Shown piece after piece: positions 9,207 through 20,318 of a stretch of DNA of 26,097 bases (position 1 is the first letter of the stretch; every line of letters starts with the position of its first letter). Source of the stretch: Saccoglossus kowalevskii (Eukaryota; Hemichordata; Enteropneusta; Harrimaniidae); the NCBI RefSeq assembly GCF_000003605.2, contig NW_003150743.1, positions 1 to 26,097 on the forward strand, given 5' to 3'. The notes beneath the pieces are model-generated. The model had not been told where the DNA came from, searched no databases, and saw only the letters and a program-made list of their open reading frames with translations. Made by a program: the position numbers and the translations under genes.

Positions 9207-10142
9207 TAATTAATACAAATGTTATAAATATGCCACGATTTTCTTCCATTAATGATTGACTTCACAGAAAGAAAAAATGCAGGATCGCTGCCTTATATCT
9301 TTTCTATGTGTGTGATGTAACAAAAAAAATTCAACAGGTCATTTGCTCAGTGGGACTCCCATGCAACAACTAACCACGCCGATTGTGCTTTACTTTCAAC
9401 ATTTGTCGGGTACCTAACCACACAGCTGCATGGATTATTTGAAATTAAACCGTATTTACGGCTATTTTATGTTTTTGAATGTTTGAAATTGATATCGCTT
9501 GCACAAGTACAATCTAGATTGACCTATGACCTCCACATACTTGGAGTAATATTACGGTAATTTAACAGCAATTTACGAAATATTTATTCACATTTTCGAA
9601 TTTTGAACTGCGGGACTTGTTAACATAATGTCTCAGGTAACAATCCCGGATCAAACTATCAACTTTGCAATCGCTTTTCACAACTTTGTAAGCAGTTTGT
9701 GTTCGATTTTTCGGTTGACTGTTGTGATAATCTGTTTATATATGATGAATTCTCGGAACATTAATTAATGTTTCCGAAATTTGACTGCGGGGTTATCATG
9801 ATAATCACTTAGGTTAAATATACAATCAACTCCGCCAATATTTCCTTCGTTTTTGCAACTTTGCACGTTGTTTTCGATCATTTCTGTCAGCTCAAGTGAA
9901 CATCTGTAGGCTGCTTTCAACTGGCTTTTATTAAATTTGTCGACTTTACAACTGGGCTTTTCTATATGGCAACAACATAGGTGATATATACAAATACATC
10001 TACCATATTTGCAATTACTTTGCACAACTTTGCAATCACTTTGAACAACTTTGCCTTGTGCGATAATAGCGTAAATCTCACTACGTGCCGACAGAATTAA
10101 CAACTTGTTCGCGACAATAAGAAGGAATTTGAAACTTTCCAT
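9207..10142. repeat. Monomer 11, B class, 936 bases
   Basis: First long-class copy. It contains the 31-base B segment (9755-9785) with an intact palindrome and the downstream catttctgtcag form lacking 2 bases. Linked variants atacaaatgttataaat, ggatcgctgcc and cacgccgattg are shared with copy 12. This is the clearest copy for the internal subunits: actgcggg-type landmarks at 9607, 9784 and 9951. The anchor at its end is altered to ccatcaatta. Confidence 0.95.
9755..9785. repeat. B-class segment with palindrome (representative)
   Basis: This 31-base stretch runs from ggaacatt to aatttgac, is present in 11 of 28 monomers and absent from the other 17. Its core aacattaattaatgtt is a perfect 16-base palindrome, and the flanking ggaac/gtttcc pairs apart from one extra T. 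Other copies are at 10686-10716, 12529-12559, 13467-13497, 16214-16244, 17153-17183, 18092-18122, 19931-19961, 20868-20898, 21805-21834 and 22741-22771. Four copies (13467, 16214, 20868, 22741) have an attactta centre and 19931 has attcatg. The segment aligns with the matching part of the neighbouring internal subunit, so the A class probably lost it. Confidence 0.85.
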
Positions 10143-11073
10143 CAATTAATACAAATGTTATAAATATGCCACGATTTTCCTCCATTAATGATTGACTTCA
10201 CAGAAAGAAAAAATGCAGGATCGCTGCCTTATATCTTTTCTATGTGTGTGATGTAACAAACAAAATTCAACAGGTCATTTGCTCAGTGGGACTCCCATGC
10301 AACAACTAACCACGCCGATTGTGCTTTACTTTCAACATTTGTCGGGTACCTAACCACACAGCTGCATGGAGTATTTGACATTAAACCGAATTTACGGCTA
10401 TTTTATGTTTTTGAATGGTTTGATATCGCTTGCACAAGTATATTCTATATTGACCTATGACCTCCACATACTTGAAGTAAATTTACGGCAATTTAACAGC
10501 AATTTACGAAATATTTATTCACATTTTCGAATTTCGAACTGCGGGACTTGTTAACATAATGTCACAGGTAACAATTCCGGATCAAACTATCAACTTTGCA
10601 ATCGCTTTTCACAACTTTGTAAGCAGTTTGTGTTCGATTTTTCGGTTGACTGTTGTGATAATCTGTTTATATATGATGAATTCTCGGAACATTAATTAAT
10701 GTTTCCGAAATTTGACTGCGGGGTTATCATGATAATCACTTAGGTTAAATATACAATCAACTCCGCCAATATTTCCTACGTTTTTGCAACTTTGCACGTT
10801 GTTTTCGATCATTTCTGTCAGCTCAAGTGAACATCTGTAGGCTGCTTTCAACTGGCTTTTATTAAATTTGTCGACTTTACAACTGGGCTTTTCTATATGG
10901 CAACAACATAGGTGATATATACAAATACATCTACCATATTTGCAATTACTTTGCACAACTTTGCAATCACTTTGAACAACTTTGCCTTGTGCGATAATAG
11001 CGTAAATCTCACTACGTGCCGACAGAATTAACAACTTGTTCGCGACAATAAGAAGGACTTTGAAACTTTCCAT
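10143..11073. repeat. Monomer 12, B class, 931 bases
   Basis: Near duplicate of copy 11 at an offset of about 931, with the B segment at 10686-10716. It differs in the middle, where gaatggtttgatatcg has lost about 5 bases and the DR1-like site is preceded by ctatat. The minus-strand frame is the fused 125-codon version (10696-11073). Confidence 0.95.
10696..11073 (-). other. Fused 125-codon frame of B monomers, probably non-coding
   Basis: In B copies the 2-base loss (catttctgtcag) removes the stop that ends the 88-codon frame and joins it in frame to the second minus-strand frame (MIENNVQS). The palindromic B segment then supplies a new end (VKFRKH and stop). Comparable open frames lie at 9765-10142, 12539-12916, 20878-21255, 21811-22191 and 22751-23128, so 6 of 11 B copies keep it. 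Copies 15, 18, 19, 20 and 22 are broken. No family is recognised. Confidence 0.2.
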
Positions 11074-11978
11074 TAATTAATAAAAATGTTACAAATATGC
11101 CACGATTTTCCTCCATTAATGATTGACTTCACAGAAAGAAAAAAATGCAGGATCGTTGCCTTATATCTTTTCTATGTGTGTGATGTAACAAACAAAATTC
11201 CACAGGTCATTTGCTCAGGGGGACTCCCATGCAACAACTAACCACGCACGATTGTGCTTTACTTTCAACATTTGTCGGGTACCTAACCACACAGCTGCAT
11301 AGATTATTTGATGTTAAACCGAATTTACGGCTATTTTATGTTTTTGAATGGTTGAAATTGATATCGCTTGCACACATTCTATATTGACCTATGACCTCCA
11401 CATACTTGGAGTAACATTACGGTAATTTAACAGCAATTTACGAAATATTTATTCACATTTTCGAATTTCCAACTGCGGGACTTGTTAACATAATGTCACA
11501 GGTAACAATCCCGGATCAAACTATCAACTTTGCAATCGCTTTTCACAACTTTGTAAGCACTTTGTGTTCGATTTTTCGGTTGACTGTTGTGATAATCTGT
11601 TTATATATGAGGCATTCTCTGTGGGGTTGTCATGATAATGACTTAGGTTAAATATACAATCAACTCCGCCAATATTTCCTTCGTTTTTCCAACTTTGCAC
11701 GTTGTTTTCGATCATTTTACTGTCAGCTCATGTGAACATCTATAGGCTGCTTTCAACTGGCTTTTATTAAATTTGTCGACTTTACAACTGGGCTTTTTTA
11801 TATGCCAACAACTTAGGTCATATATACAAATACATCTACCATATTTGCAATTACTTTGCACAACTTTGCAATCATTTTGAACAACTTTGCATTCTGCGAT
11901 AATAGCGTAAAACTTACTACGTGCCGACAGAATTAACAACTTGTTCGCGAAAATAAGAAGGAATTTGAAACTTTCCAT
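11074..11978. repeat. Monomer 13, A class, 905 bases
   Basis: Lone A copy between two pairs of B copies. The left half follows copy 1 (4-base deletion giving gcacacattc near 11370). The right end carries cagctcatgtgaac and ctttttta, both shared with copy 28 about 13.87 kb away. Both minus-strand frames are open: 88 codons (11712-11978) and 63 codons (11524-11715). Confidence 0.95.
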
Positions 11979-12916
11979 TAATTAATAAAAATGTTACAAA
12001 TATGCCACGATTTTACTCTATTAATGATTGACTTCAGAGAAAGAAAAAATGCAGGAACGTTGCCTTATATATTTTCTATGTGTGTGATGTAACAAAAAAA
12101 AATTAACAGGTCATTTGCTCACGGGGTCTCCCATGCAACAACTAACCACGCCCGATTGTGCTTTACTTTCAACATTTGTCGGGAACCGAACCAAAACAGC
12201 TGCATGGATTATTTGAAATTAAACCGTATTTACGGCTATTTTATGTGTTTGAATGTTTGAAATTGATATCGCTTGCACAAGTACATTCTAGATTGACCTA
12301 TGACCTCCACATACTTGGAGTAACATTACGGTAATTTAACAGCAATTTACGAAATATTTATTCACATTTTCAAATTTTGAACTGCGGGACTTGTTAACAT
12401 AATGTCACAGGTAACAATCCCGGATCAAACTATCAACTTTGCAATCGATTTTCACAACTTTGTAAGCAGTTTGTGTTCGCTTTTTCCGTTGACTGTTGTG
12501 ATAATCTGTTTATATATGATGAATTCTCGGAACATTAATTAATGTTTCCGAAATTTGACTGCGGGGTTATCATGATAATCACTTAGGTTAAATATACAAT
12601 CAACTCCGCCAATATTTCCTTCGTTTTTGCAACTTTGCACGTTGTTTTCGATCATTTCTGTCAGCTCTAGTGAACATCTATAGGCTGCTTTCAACTGGCT
12701 TTTATTAAATTTGTCGACTTTACAACTGGGCTTTTTTATATGCCAACAACTTAGGTCATATATACAAATACATCTACCATATTTGCAATTACTTTGCACA
12801 ACTTTGCAATCACTTTGAACAACTTTGCATTCTGCGATAATAGCGTAAAACTCACTACGTGCCGACAGAATTAACAACTTGTTCGCGAAAATAAGAAGGA
12901 ATTTGAAACTTTCCAT
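11979..12916. repeat. Monomer 14, B class, 938 bases
   Basis: B segment at 12529-12559 with an intact palindrome. Its start (gattttactctatt) matches copies 4, 28 and the right-hand partial copy. It shares aaccaaaacagc with copy 15. Private ttcgctttttccg lies near 12477. The fused minus-strand frame of 125 codons is open (12539-12916). Confidence 0.95.
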
Positions 12917-13854
12917 TAATTAATAAAAATGTTACAAATATGCCACGATTTTACTCTATTAATGATTGACTTCACAGAAAGAAAAAATGCAGGAACGTTG
13001 TCTTATATATTTTCTATGTGTGTGATGTAACAAAAAAAAATTAACAGGTCATTTGCTCAGGGAGTCTCCCATGCAACAACTAACCACGCCCGATTGTGCT
13101 TTACTTTCAACATTTGTCGGGAACCTAACCAAAACAGCAGCATGGATTATTTGAAATTAAACCGAATTTACAGCTATTTTATGTTTTTGAATGTTTGAAA
13201 TTGATATCGCTTGCACAAGTACATTCTAGATTGACCTATGACCTCCACATACTTGGAGTAACATTACGGTAATTTAACAGCAATTTCCGAAATATTTATT
13301 CACATTTTCGAATTTTCAACAGCGGGACTTGTTAACATAATGTCACAGGTAACAATCCCGGATCAAACTATCAACTTTGCAATCGCTTTTCACAACTTTG
13401 TAAGCAGTTTGTGTTCGATTTTTCGGTTGACTGTTGTGATAATCTGTTAATATATGATGAATTCTCGGAACATTACTTAATGTTTCCGAAATTTGACTGC
13501 GAGGTTGTCCTGATAATCACTTAGGTTAAATATACAATCAACTCCGCCAATATTTCCTTCGTTTTTCCAACTTTGCACGTTGTTTTCGATCATTTCTCTC
13601 AGCTCAAGTGAACATCTGTAGGCTGCTTTCTACTGGCTTTTACTAAATTTGTCGACTTTACAACTGGGCTTTTCTGTATGCCAACAACTTAGGTTATATA
13701 TACAAATACATCTACCATATTTGCAATTACTTTGCGCAACTTTGCAATCACTTTGAACACATTTGCATTGTGCGATAATAGCGTAAAACTCACTACGTGC
13801 CGACAGAATTAACAACTTGTTCGCGAAAATAAGAAGGAATTTGAAACTTTCCAT
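12917..13854. repeat. Monomer 15, B class, 938 bases
   Basis: B segment at 13467-13497, but its palindrome centre is changed from attaatta to attactta, as in copies 18, 23 and 25. It shares gcagcatgg, tacagctat and aatttccgaaat with copy 16. A private tctactggc (about 13629) puts a stop in the minus-strand frame, leaving 74 codons (13630-13854). Confidence 0.95.
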
Positions 13855-14761
13855 TAATTAATAAAAATGTTACAAATATGCCACGATTTTCCTCCATTAA
13901 TGATTGCCTTCAGAGAAAGTAAAAATGCAGGAACGTTGCCTTATATCTTTTCTATGTGTGTGATATAACAAAAGAATTCAACAGGTCATTTGCTCAGGGA
14001 GTCTCGTATGCAACTACTAACCACGCCCGATTGTGCTTTACTTTAAACATTTGTCGGGAACCTAACCACACAGCAGCATGGATTATTTGAAATTAAACCG
14101 AATTTACAGCTATTTTATGTTTTTGAATGTTTGAAATTGATATCGCTTGCACAAGTACATTCTAGATTGACCTATGACCTCCACATACTTGGAATAACAT
14201 TACGGTAATTTAACAGCAATTTCCGAAATATTTATTCACATTTTCGAATTTTGAACTGCGGGACTTGTTAACATAATGTCACAGGTAACAATCCCAGATC
14301 AAACTATCAACTTTGCAATCGCTTTTCACAACTTTGTAAGCAGTTTGTGTTCGATTTTTCGGTTGACTGTTGTGATAATCTGTTTATATATGAGGAATTC
14401 TCTGTTGGGTTGTCATGGTAATGACTTAAGTTAAATATACAATCAACTCCGCCAATATTTCCTTCGTTTTTCCAACTTTGCACTTTGTTTTCGATCATTT
14501 TACTGTCAGCTCAAGTGAACATCTATAGGCTGCACTCAACTGGCTTTTATTAAATTTGTCGACTTTACAACTGGGCTTTTCTATATGCCAACAACTTAGG
14601 TCATATATACAAATACATCTACCATCTTTGCAATTACTTTGCACAACTTTGCAATCACTTTGAACAACTTTGCATGGTGCGATAACAGCGTAAAACTCAC
14701 TACGTGCCGACAGAATTAACAACTTGTTCGCGACAATAAGAAGGAATTTGAAACTTTCCAT
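13855..14761. repeat. Monomer 16, A class, 907 bases
   Basis: Sub-variant of A with gaggaattctctg (the EcoRI-like gaattc normally found in B copies), catggtaatgac and cactttgttttcg. Copies 21 and 27 carry the same linked set. The hairpin's right arm reads tcccag, losing the outer pair. Both minus-strand frames are open (14307-14498 and 14495-14761). Confidence 0.95.
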
Positions 14762-15666
14762 TAATTAATAAAAATGTTACAAATATGCCACGATTTTCCT
14801 CCATTAATGATTGACTTCACAGAAAGAAAAAATGCAGGAACGTTGCCTTATATATTTTCTATGTGTGTGATGTAACAAAAAAAATTAACAGGTCATTTGC
14901 TCAGGGGGTCTCCCATGAAACAACTAACCACGCCCGATTGTGCTTTACTTTCAACATTTGTCGGGAACCGAACCAAAAGCTGCATGGATTATTCGAAATT
15001 AAACCGTATTGACGGCTATTTTATGTTTTTGAATGTTTGAAATTGATATCGCTAGCACAAGCACATTCTAGATTGACCTATGACCTCCACATACTTGGAG
15101 TAACATTACGGTAATTTAACAGCAATTTACGAAATATTTATTCACATTTTCGAATTTTAAACTGCGGGACTTGTTAACATAATGTCATAGGTAACAATCC
15201 CGGATCAAACTATCAACTTTGCAATCGCTTTTCACAACTTTGTAAGCAGTTTGTGTTCGATTTTTCGGTTGACTGTTGTGATAATCTGTTTATAATGAGG
15301 CATTCTCTGTGGGGTTGTCATGGTAATGACTTAGGTTAAATATACAATCAACTCCGCCAACATTTCCTTCGTTTTTCCAACTTTGCACTTTGTTTTCGAT
15401 CATTTTACTGTCAGCTCAAGTGAACATCTATAGGCTGCTTTCAACTGGCTTTTATTAAATTTGTCGACTTTACAACTGGGCTTTTCTATATGCCAACAAC
15501 TTAGGTCATATATACAAATACATCTACCATCTTTGCAATTACTTTGCACAACTTTGCAATCACTTTGAACAACTTTGCATGGTGCGATAACAGCGTAAAA
15601 CTCACTACGTGCCGACAGAATTAACAACTTGTTCGCGACAATAAGAAGGAATTTGAAACTTTCCAT
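14762..15666. repeat. Monomer 17, A class, 905 bases
   Basis: Nearly identical to copy 18 at an offset of 905 from its start to about 15290 (shared aaccaaaagctgc, ttattcgaaat, gctagcacaagcac). It then keeps the A form (tttataatgagg) where copy 18 switches to B. The minus-strand 88-codon frame is open (15400-15666). Confidence 0.95.
15400..15666 (-). other. Recurrent 88-codon frame of A monomers, probably non-coding
   Basis: This is a clean example of the frame that begins at the anchor ATG and runs leftward. The predicted peptide starts with a hydrophobic stretch (FKFLLIVANKLLILSA, residues 4-19) resembling a signal peptide. A Cys-rich middle follows, with a heptad repeat CKVVQSD/CKVVQSN (residues 30-43) made by the 21-base DNA repeat. 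It is full length in 10 of 17 A copies (1, 3, 8, 13, 16, 17, 21, 26, 27, 28). Elsewhere it is cut by nonsense changes (60 codons in 2, 4, 9; 79 codons in 5, 10) or frameshifts (6, 7). I recognise no protein family. Shared nonsense alleles that have been amplified argue against a selected protein. Confidence 0.2.
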
Positions 15667-16603
15667 TAATTAATAAAAATGTTACAAATATGCCACGATT
15701 TTCCTCCATTAATGATTGACTTCACAGAAAGAAAAAATGCAGGAACGTTGCCTTATATATTTTCTATGTGTGTGATGTAACAAAAAAAATTAACAGGTCA
15801 TTTGCTCAGGGGGTCTCCCATGAAACAACTAACCACGCCCGATTGTGCTTTACTTTCAACATTTGTCGGGAACCGAACCAAAAGCTGCATGGATTATTCG
15901 AAATTAAACCGTATTGACGGCTATTTTATGTTTTTGAATGTTTGAAATTGATATCGCTAGCACAAGCACATTCTAGATTGACCTATGACCTCCACATACT
16001 TGGAGTAACATTACGGTAATTTAACAGCAATTTACGAAATATTTATTCACATTTTCGAATTTTAAACTGCGGGACTTGTTAACATAATGTCATAGGTAAC
16101 AATCCCGGATCAAACTATCAACTTTGCAATCGCTTTTCACAACTTTGTAAGCAGTTTGTGTTCGATTTTTCGGTTGACTGTTGTGATAATCTGTTTATAT
16201 ATGATGAATTCTCGGAACATTACTTAATGTTTCCGAAATTTGACTGCGGGGTTATCATGATAATCACTTAGATTAAATATACAATCAACTCCGCCAATAT
16301 TTCCTTCGTTTTTCCAACTTTGCACGTTGTTTTCGATCATTTTACTGTCAGTTCAAGTGAACATCAATAGGCTGCTTTCAACTGGCTTTTATTAAATTTG
16401 TCGACTTTACAACTGGGCTTTTCTATATGGCAACAACATAGCTCATATATACAAATGCATCTACCATCTTTGCAATTACTTTGCACAACTTTGCAATCAC
16501 TTCGAACAACTTTGCCTTGTGCGATAATAGCGTAAAACTCACTACGTGCCGACAGAATTAACAACTTGTTCGCGACAATAAGAAGGAATTTGAAACTTTC
16601 CAT
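15667..16603. repeat. Monomer 18, B class by insert, A/B chimera, 937 bases
   Basis: The left half is a copy of monomer 17. The B segment is present (16214-16244, attactta centre). After it the sequence returns to A-type features: tttttccaac and the full cattttactgtcag, not the 2-base-shorter B form. It is therefore a mosaic with switches near 16195 and about 16260-16310. The minus-strand frame ends at 79 codons (16364-16603). Confidence 0.95.
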
Positions 16604-17541
16604 TAATTAATAAAAATGTTACAAATATGCCACGATTTTCCTCCATTAATGATTGACTTCACAGAAAGAAAAAATGCAGGATCGTTGCCTTATAACTTTT
16701 CTATGTGTGTGATGTAACAAAAAAAACTCAACAGGTCATTTGCTCAAGGGGTCTCCCATGCAACAACTAACGACGCCCGATAGTGCTTTACTTTAAACAT
16801 TTGTCGGGAACCGAACCACACAGCTGCATGGATTATTTGAAATTAAACCGTATTTACGGCTATTTTATGTTTTTGAATGTTTTAAATTGATATCGCTTGC
16901 ACAAGTACATTCTAGATTGACCTATGACCTCCACATACTTGGAGTAACATTACGGTAATTTAACAGCAATTTACGAAATATTTATTCACATTTTCGAATT
17001 TTAAACTGCGGGACTTGTTAACATAATGTCACAGGTAACAATCCCGGATCAAACTATCAACTTTGCAATCGCTTTTCACAACTTTGTAAGCAGTTTGTGT
17101 TCGATTTTTCGGTTGACTGTTGTGATAATCTGTTTATATATGATGAATTCTCGGAACATTAATTAATGTTTCCGAAATTTGACTGCGGGGTTATCATGAT
17201 AATCACTTAGGTTAAATATACAATCAACTCCGCCAATATTTCCTTCGTTTTTGCAACTTTGCACGTTGTTTTCGATCATTTCTGTCAGCTCAAGTGAACA
17301 TCTGTAGGTTGCTTTCAACTGGCTTTTATTAAATTTGTCGACTTTACAACTGGGCTTTTCTATATGGCAACAACATAGGTGATATATACAAATACATCTA
17401 CCATATTTGCAATTACTTTGCACAACTTTGCAATCACTTTGAACAACTTTGCCTTTGTGCGATAATAGCGTAAATCTCACTACGTGCCGACAGAATTAAC
17501 ACCTTGTTCGCGACAATAAGAAGGACTTTGAAACTTTCCAT
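16604..17541. repeat. Monomer 19, B class, 938 bases
   Basis: B segment at 17153-17183 with an intact palindrome. It shares the caaggggtctccc / taacgacgcc haplotype with copies 3, 25 and 27. An extra T in gcctttgtgcg (about 17452) shifts the minus-strand frame close to its start, leaving an internal frame of 105 codons (17163-17480). Confidence 0.95.
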
Positions 17542-18477
17542 TAATTAATAAAAATGTTACAAATATGCCACGATTTTCCTCCATTAATGATTGACTTCAC
17601 AGAAAGAAAAAAATGCAGGATCGTTGCCTTATGTCTTTTCTATGTGTGTGATGTAACAAAAAAAAATTAACAGGTCATTTGCTCAGGGGGTCTCCCATGC
17701 AACAACTAACCACGCCCGATTGTGCTTTACTTTAAACATTTGACGGGAACCGAACCACACAGCTGCATGGATTATTTGAAATTAAACCGAATTTACGGCT
17801 ATTTTATGTTTTTGAATGTTTGAAATTGATATCGCTTGCACAAGTACAATCTAGATTGACCTATGACCTCCACATACTTGGAGTAATATTACGGTAATTT
17901 AACAGCAATTTACAAAATATTTATTCACATTTTCGAATTTTGAACTGCGGGACTTGTTAACATAATGTCACAGGTAACAATCCCGGATCAAACTATCAAC
18001 TTGGCAATCGCTTTTCACAACTTTGTAAGCAGTTTGTGTTCGATTTTTCGGTTGACTGTTGTGATAATCTGTTTATATATGATGAATTCTCGGAACATTA
18101 ATTAATGTTTCCGAAATTTGACTGCGGGGTTATCATGATAATCACTTAGGTTAAATATACAATCAACTCCGCCAATATTTCCTTCGTTTTTGCAACATTG
18201 CACGTTGTTTTCGATCATTTCTGTCAGCTCAAGTGAACATCTATAAGCTGCTTTCAACTGGCTTTTATTAAATTTGTAGACTTACAACTGGGCTTTTCTA
18301 TATGGCAACAACATAGGTCATATATACAAATACATCTACCATCTTTGAAATTATTTGCACAACTTTGCAATCACTTTGAACAACTTTGCCTTGTGCGATA
18401 ATAGCGTAAAACTCACTACGTGCCGACAGAATTAACAACTTGTTCGCGACAATAAGAAGGAATTTGAAACTTTCCAT
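17542..18477. repeat. Monomer 20, B class, 936 bases
   Basis: B segment at 18092-18122, intact palindrome. It shares tgacgggaaccg, acaatctagattg and gtaatattacgg with copy 25 (the last two also with copy 11). Small deletions in tttgtagacttacaac (about 18275) and gaaattatttgcac (about 18349) leave no long minus-strand frame. Its ataagctgc links it to copies 24 and 25. Confidence 0.95.
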
Positions 18478-19385
18478 TAATTAATAAAAATGTTACAAAT
18501 ATGCCACGATTTTCCTCCATTAATGATTGACTTCACAGAAAGAAAAAATGCAGGATCGTTGCCTTATATCTTTTCTATGTGTGTGATGTAACAAAAAAAA
18601 TTCAACAGGTCATTTGCTCAGGGGGTCTCCCATGCAACAACTAACCACGCCCGATTGTGCTTTACTTTAAACATTTGTCGGGAACCTAACCACACAGCTG
18701 CATGGATTATTTGAAATTAAACCGAATTTACGGCTATTTTATGTTTTTGAATGTTTGAAATTGATATCGCTTGCACAAGTACATTCTAGATTGACCTATG
18801 ACCTCCACATACTTTGAGTAACATTACGGTAATTTAACAGCAATTTACGAAATATTTATTAACATTTTGGAATTTTGAACTGCGGGAATTGTTAACATAA
18901 TGTCACAGGTAACAATCCCAGATCAAACTATCAACTTTGCAATCGCTTTTCACAACTTTGTAAGCAGTTTGTGTTCGATTTTTCGGTTGACTGTTGTGAT
19001 AATCTGTTTATATATGAGGAATTCTCTGTGGGGTTGTCATGGTAATGACTTAAGTTAAATATACAATCAACTCCGCCAATATTTCCTTCGTTTTTCCAAC
19101 TTTGCACTTTGTTTTCGATCATTTTACTGTCAGCTCAAGTGAACATCTATAGGCTGCACTCAACTGGCTATTATTAAATGTGTCGACTTTACAACTGGGC
19201 TTTTCTATATGCCAACAACTTAGGTCATATATACAAATACATCTACCATCTTTGCAATTACTTTGTACAACTTTGTAATCACTTTGAACAACTTTGCATT
19301 CTGCGATAACAGCGTAAAACTCACTACGTGCCGACAGAATTAACAACTTGTTCGCGACAATAAGAAGGAATTTGAAACTTTCCAT
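18478..19385. repeat. Monomer 21, A class, 908 bases
   Basis: Member of the copy 16/21/27 sub-variant (gaggaattctctg, catggtaatgac, cactttgttttcg). The hairpin has gggaattg in its left arm, shared with copy 27. Both minus-strand frames are open (18931-19122 and 19119-19385), the second with private ctattattaaatgtgtc. Confidence 0.95.
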
Positions 19386-20318
19386 TAATTAATAAAAATG
19401 TTACAAATATGCCACGATTTTCCTCCATTAATGATTGACTTCACAGAAAGAAAAAATGCAGGATCGTTGCCTTATATCTTTTCCATGTGTGTGATGTAAC
19501 AAACAAAATTCCACAGGTCATTTGCTCAGGGGGACGCCCATGCAACAACTAACCACGCCCGAGTGTGCTTTACTTTCAACATTTGTCGGGTACCTAACCA
19601 CACAGCTGCATGGATTATTTGATATTAAACCGAATTTACGGCTATTTTATGTTTTTGAATGGTTGAAATTGATATCGCTTGCACACATTCTAGATTGACC
19701 TATGACCTCCACATACTTGGAGTAACATTACGGTAATTTAACAGCAATTTACGAAATATTTATTCACATTTTCGAATTTCGAACTGCGGGACTTGTTAAC
19801 ATAATGTCACAGGTAACAATCCCGGATCAAACTATCAACTTTGCAATCGCTTTTCACAACTTTGTAAGCAGTTTGTGTTCGATTTTTCGGTTGACTGTTG
19901 TGATAATCTGTTTATATATGAGGAATTCTCGGAACATTAATTCATGTTTCCGAAATTTGACTGCGGGGTTATCATGATAATCACTTAGGTTAAATATACA
20001 ATCAACGCCGCCAATATTTCCTTCGTTTTTGCAACTTTGCACGTTGTTTTCGATCAGTTCTGTCAGCTCAAGTGAACATCTATAGGCTGCTTTCAACTGG
20101 TTTTATTTAAATTTGTCGACTTTACAACTGGGCTTTTCTATATGGCAACAACATAGGTGATATATACAAATACATCTACCATATTTGCAATTACTTTGTA
20201 CAACTTTGTAATCACTTTGAACAACTTTGCATTCTGCGATAATAGCGTAAAACTCACTACGTGCCGACAGAATTAACAACTTGTTCGCGAAAATAAGAAG
20301 GAATTTGAAACTTTCCAT
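19386..20318. repeat. Monomer 22, B class, chimeric, 933 bases
   Basis: The first half resembles copies 1 and 13 (4-base deletion gcacacattc near 19680). The start of the variable region is A-like (gaggaattctc) and then enters a B segment (19931-19961) whose palindrome reads attcatg. That change removes a stop, so a separate 80-codon minus-strand frame (19854-20096) runs on. An indel in ggttttatttaaattt splits it from the 71-codon frame (20103-20318). Confidence 0.95.

Noticed and set aside
9745-9760. Hammerhead ribozyme, known from some satellite DNAs (tgatgaa in B copies)
   Set aside because: No ctgatga core with a downstream gaaa and flanking stems could be found on either strand, and A copies lack the motif entirely.
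10366-10554. 62-codon plus-strand frame in monomer 12 and 73-codon frame at 25864-26085
   Set aside because: Each occurs once, created by a private indel or substitution, with no support from other copies.
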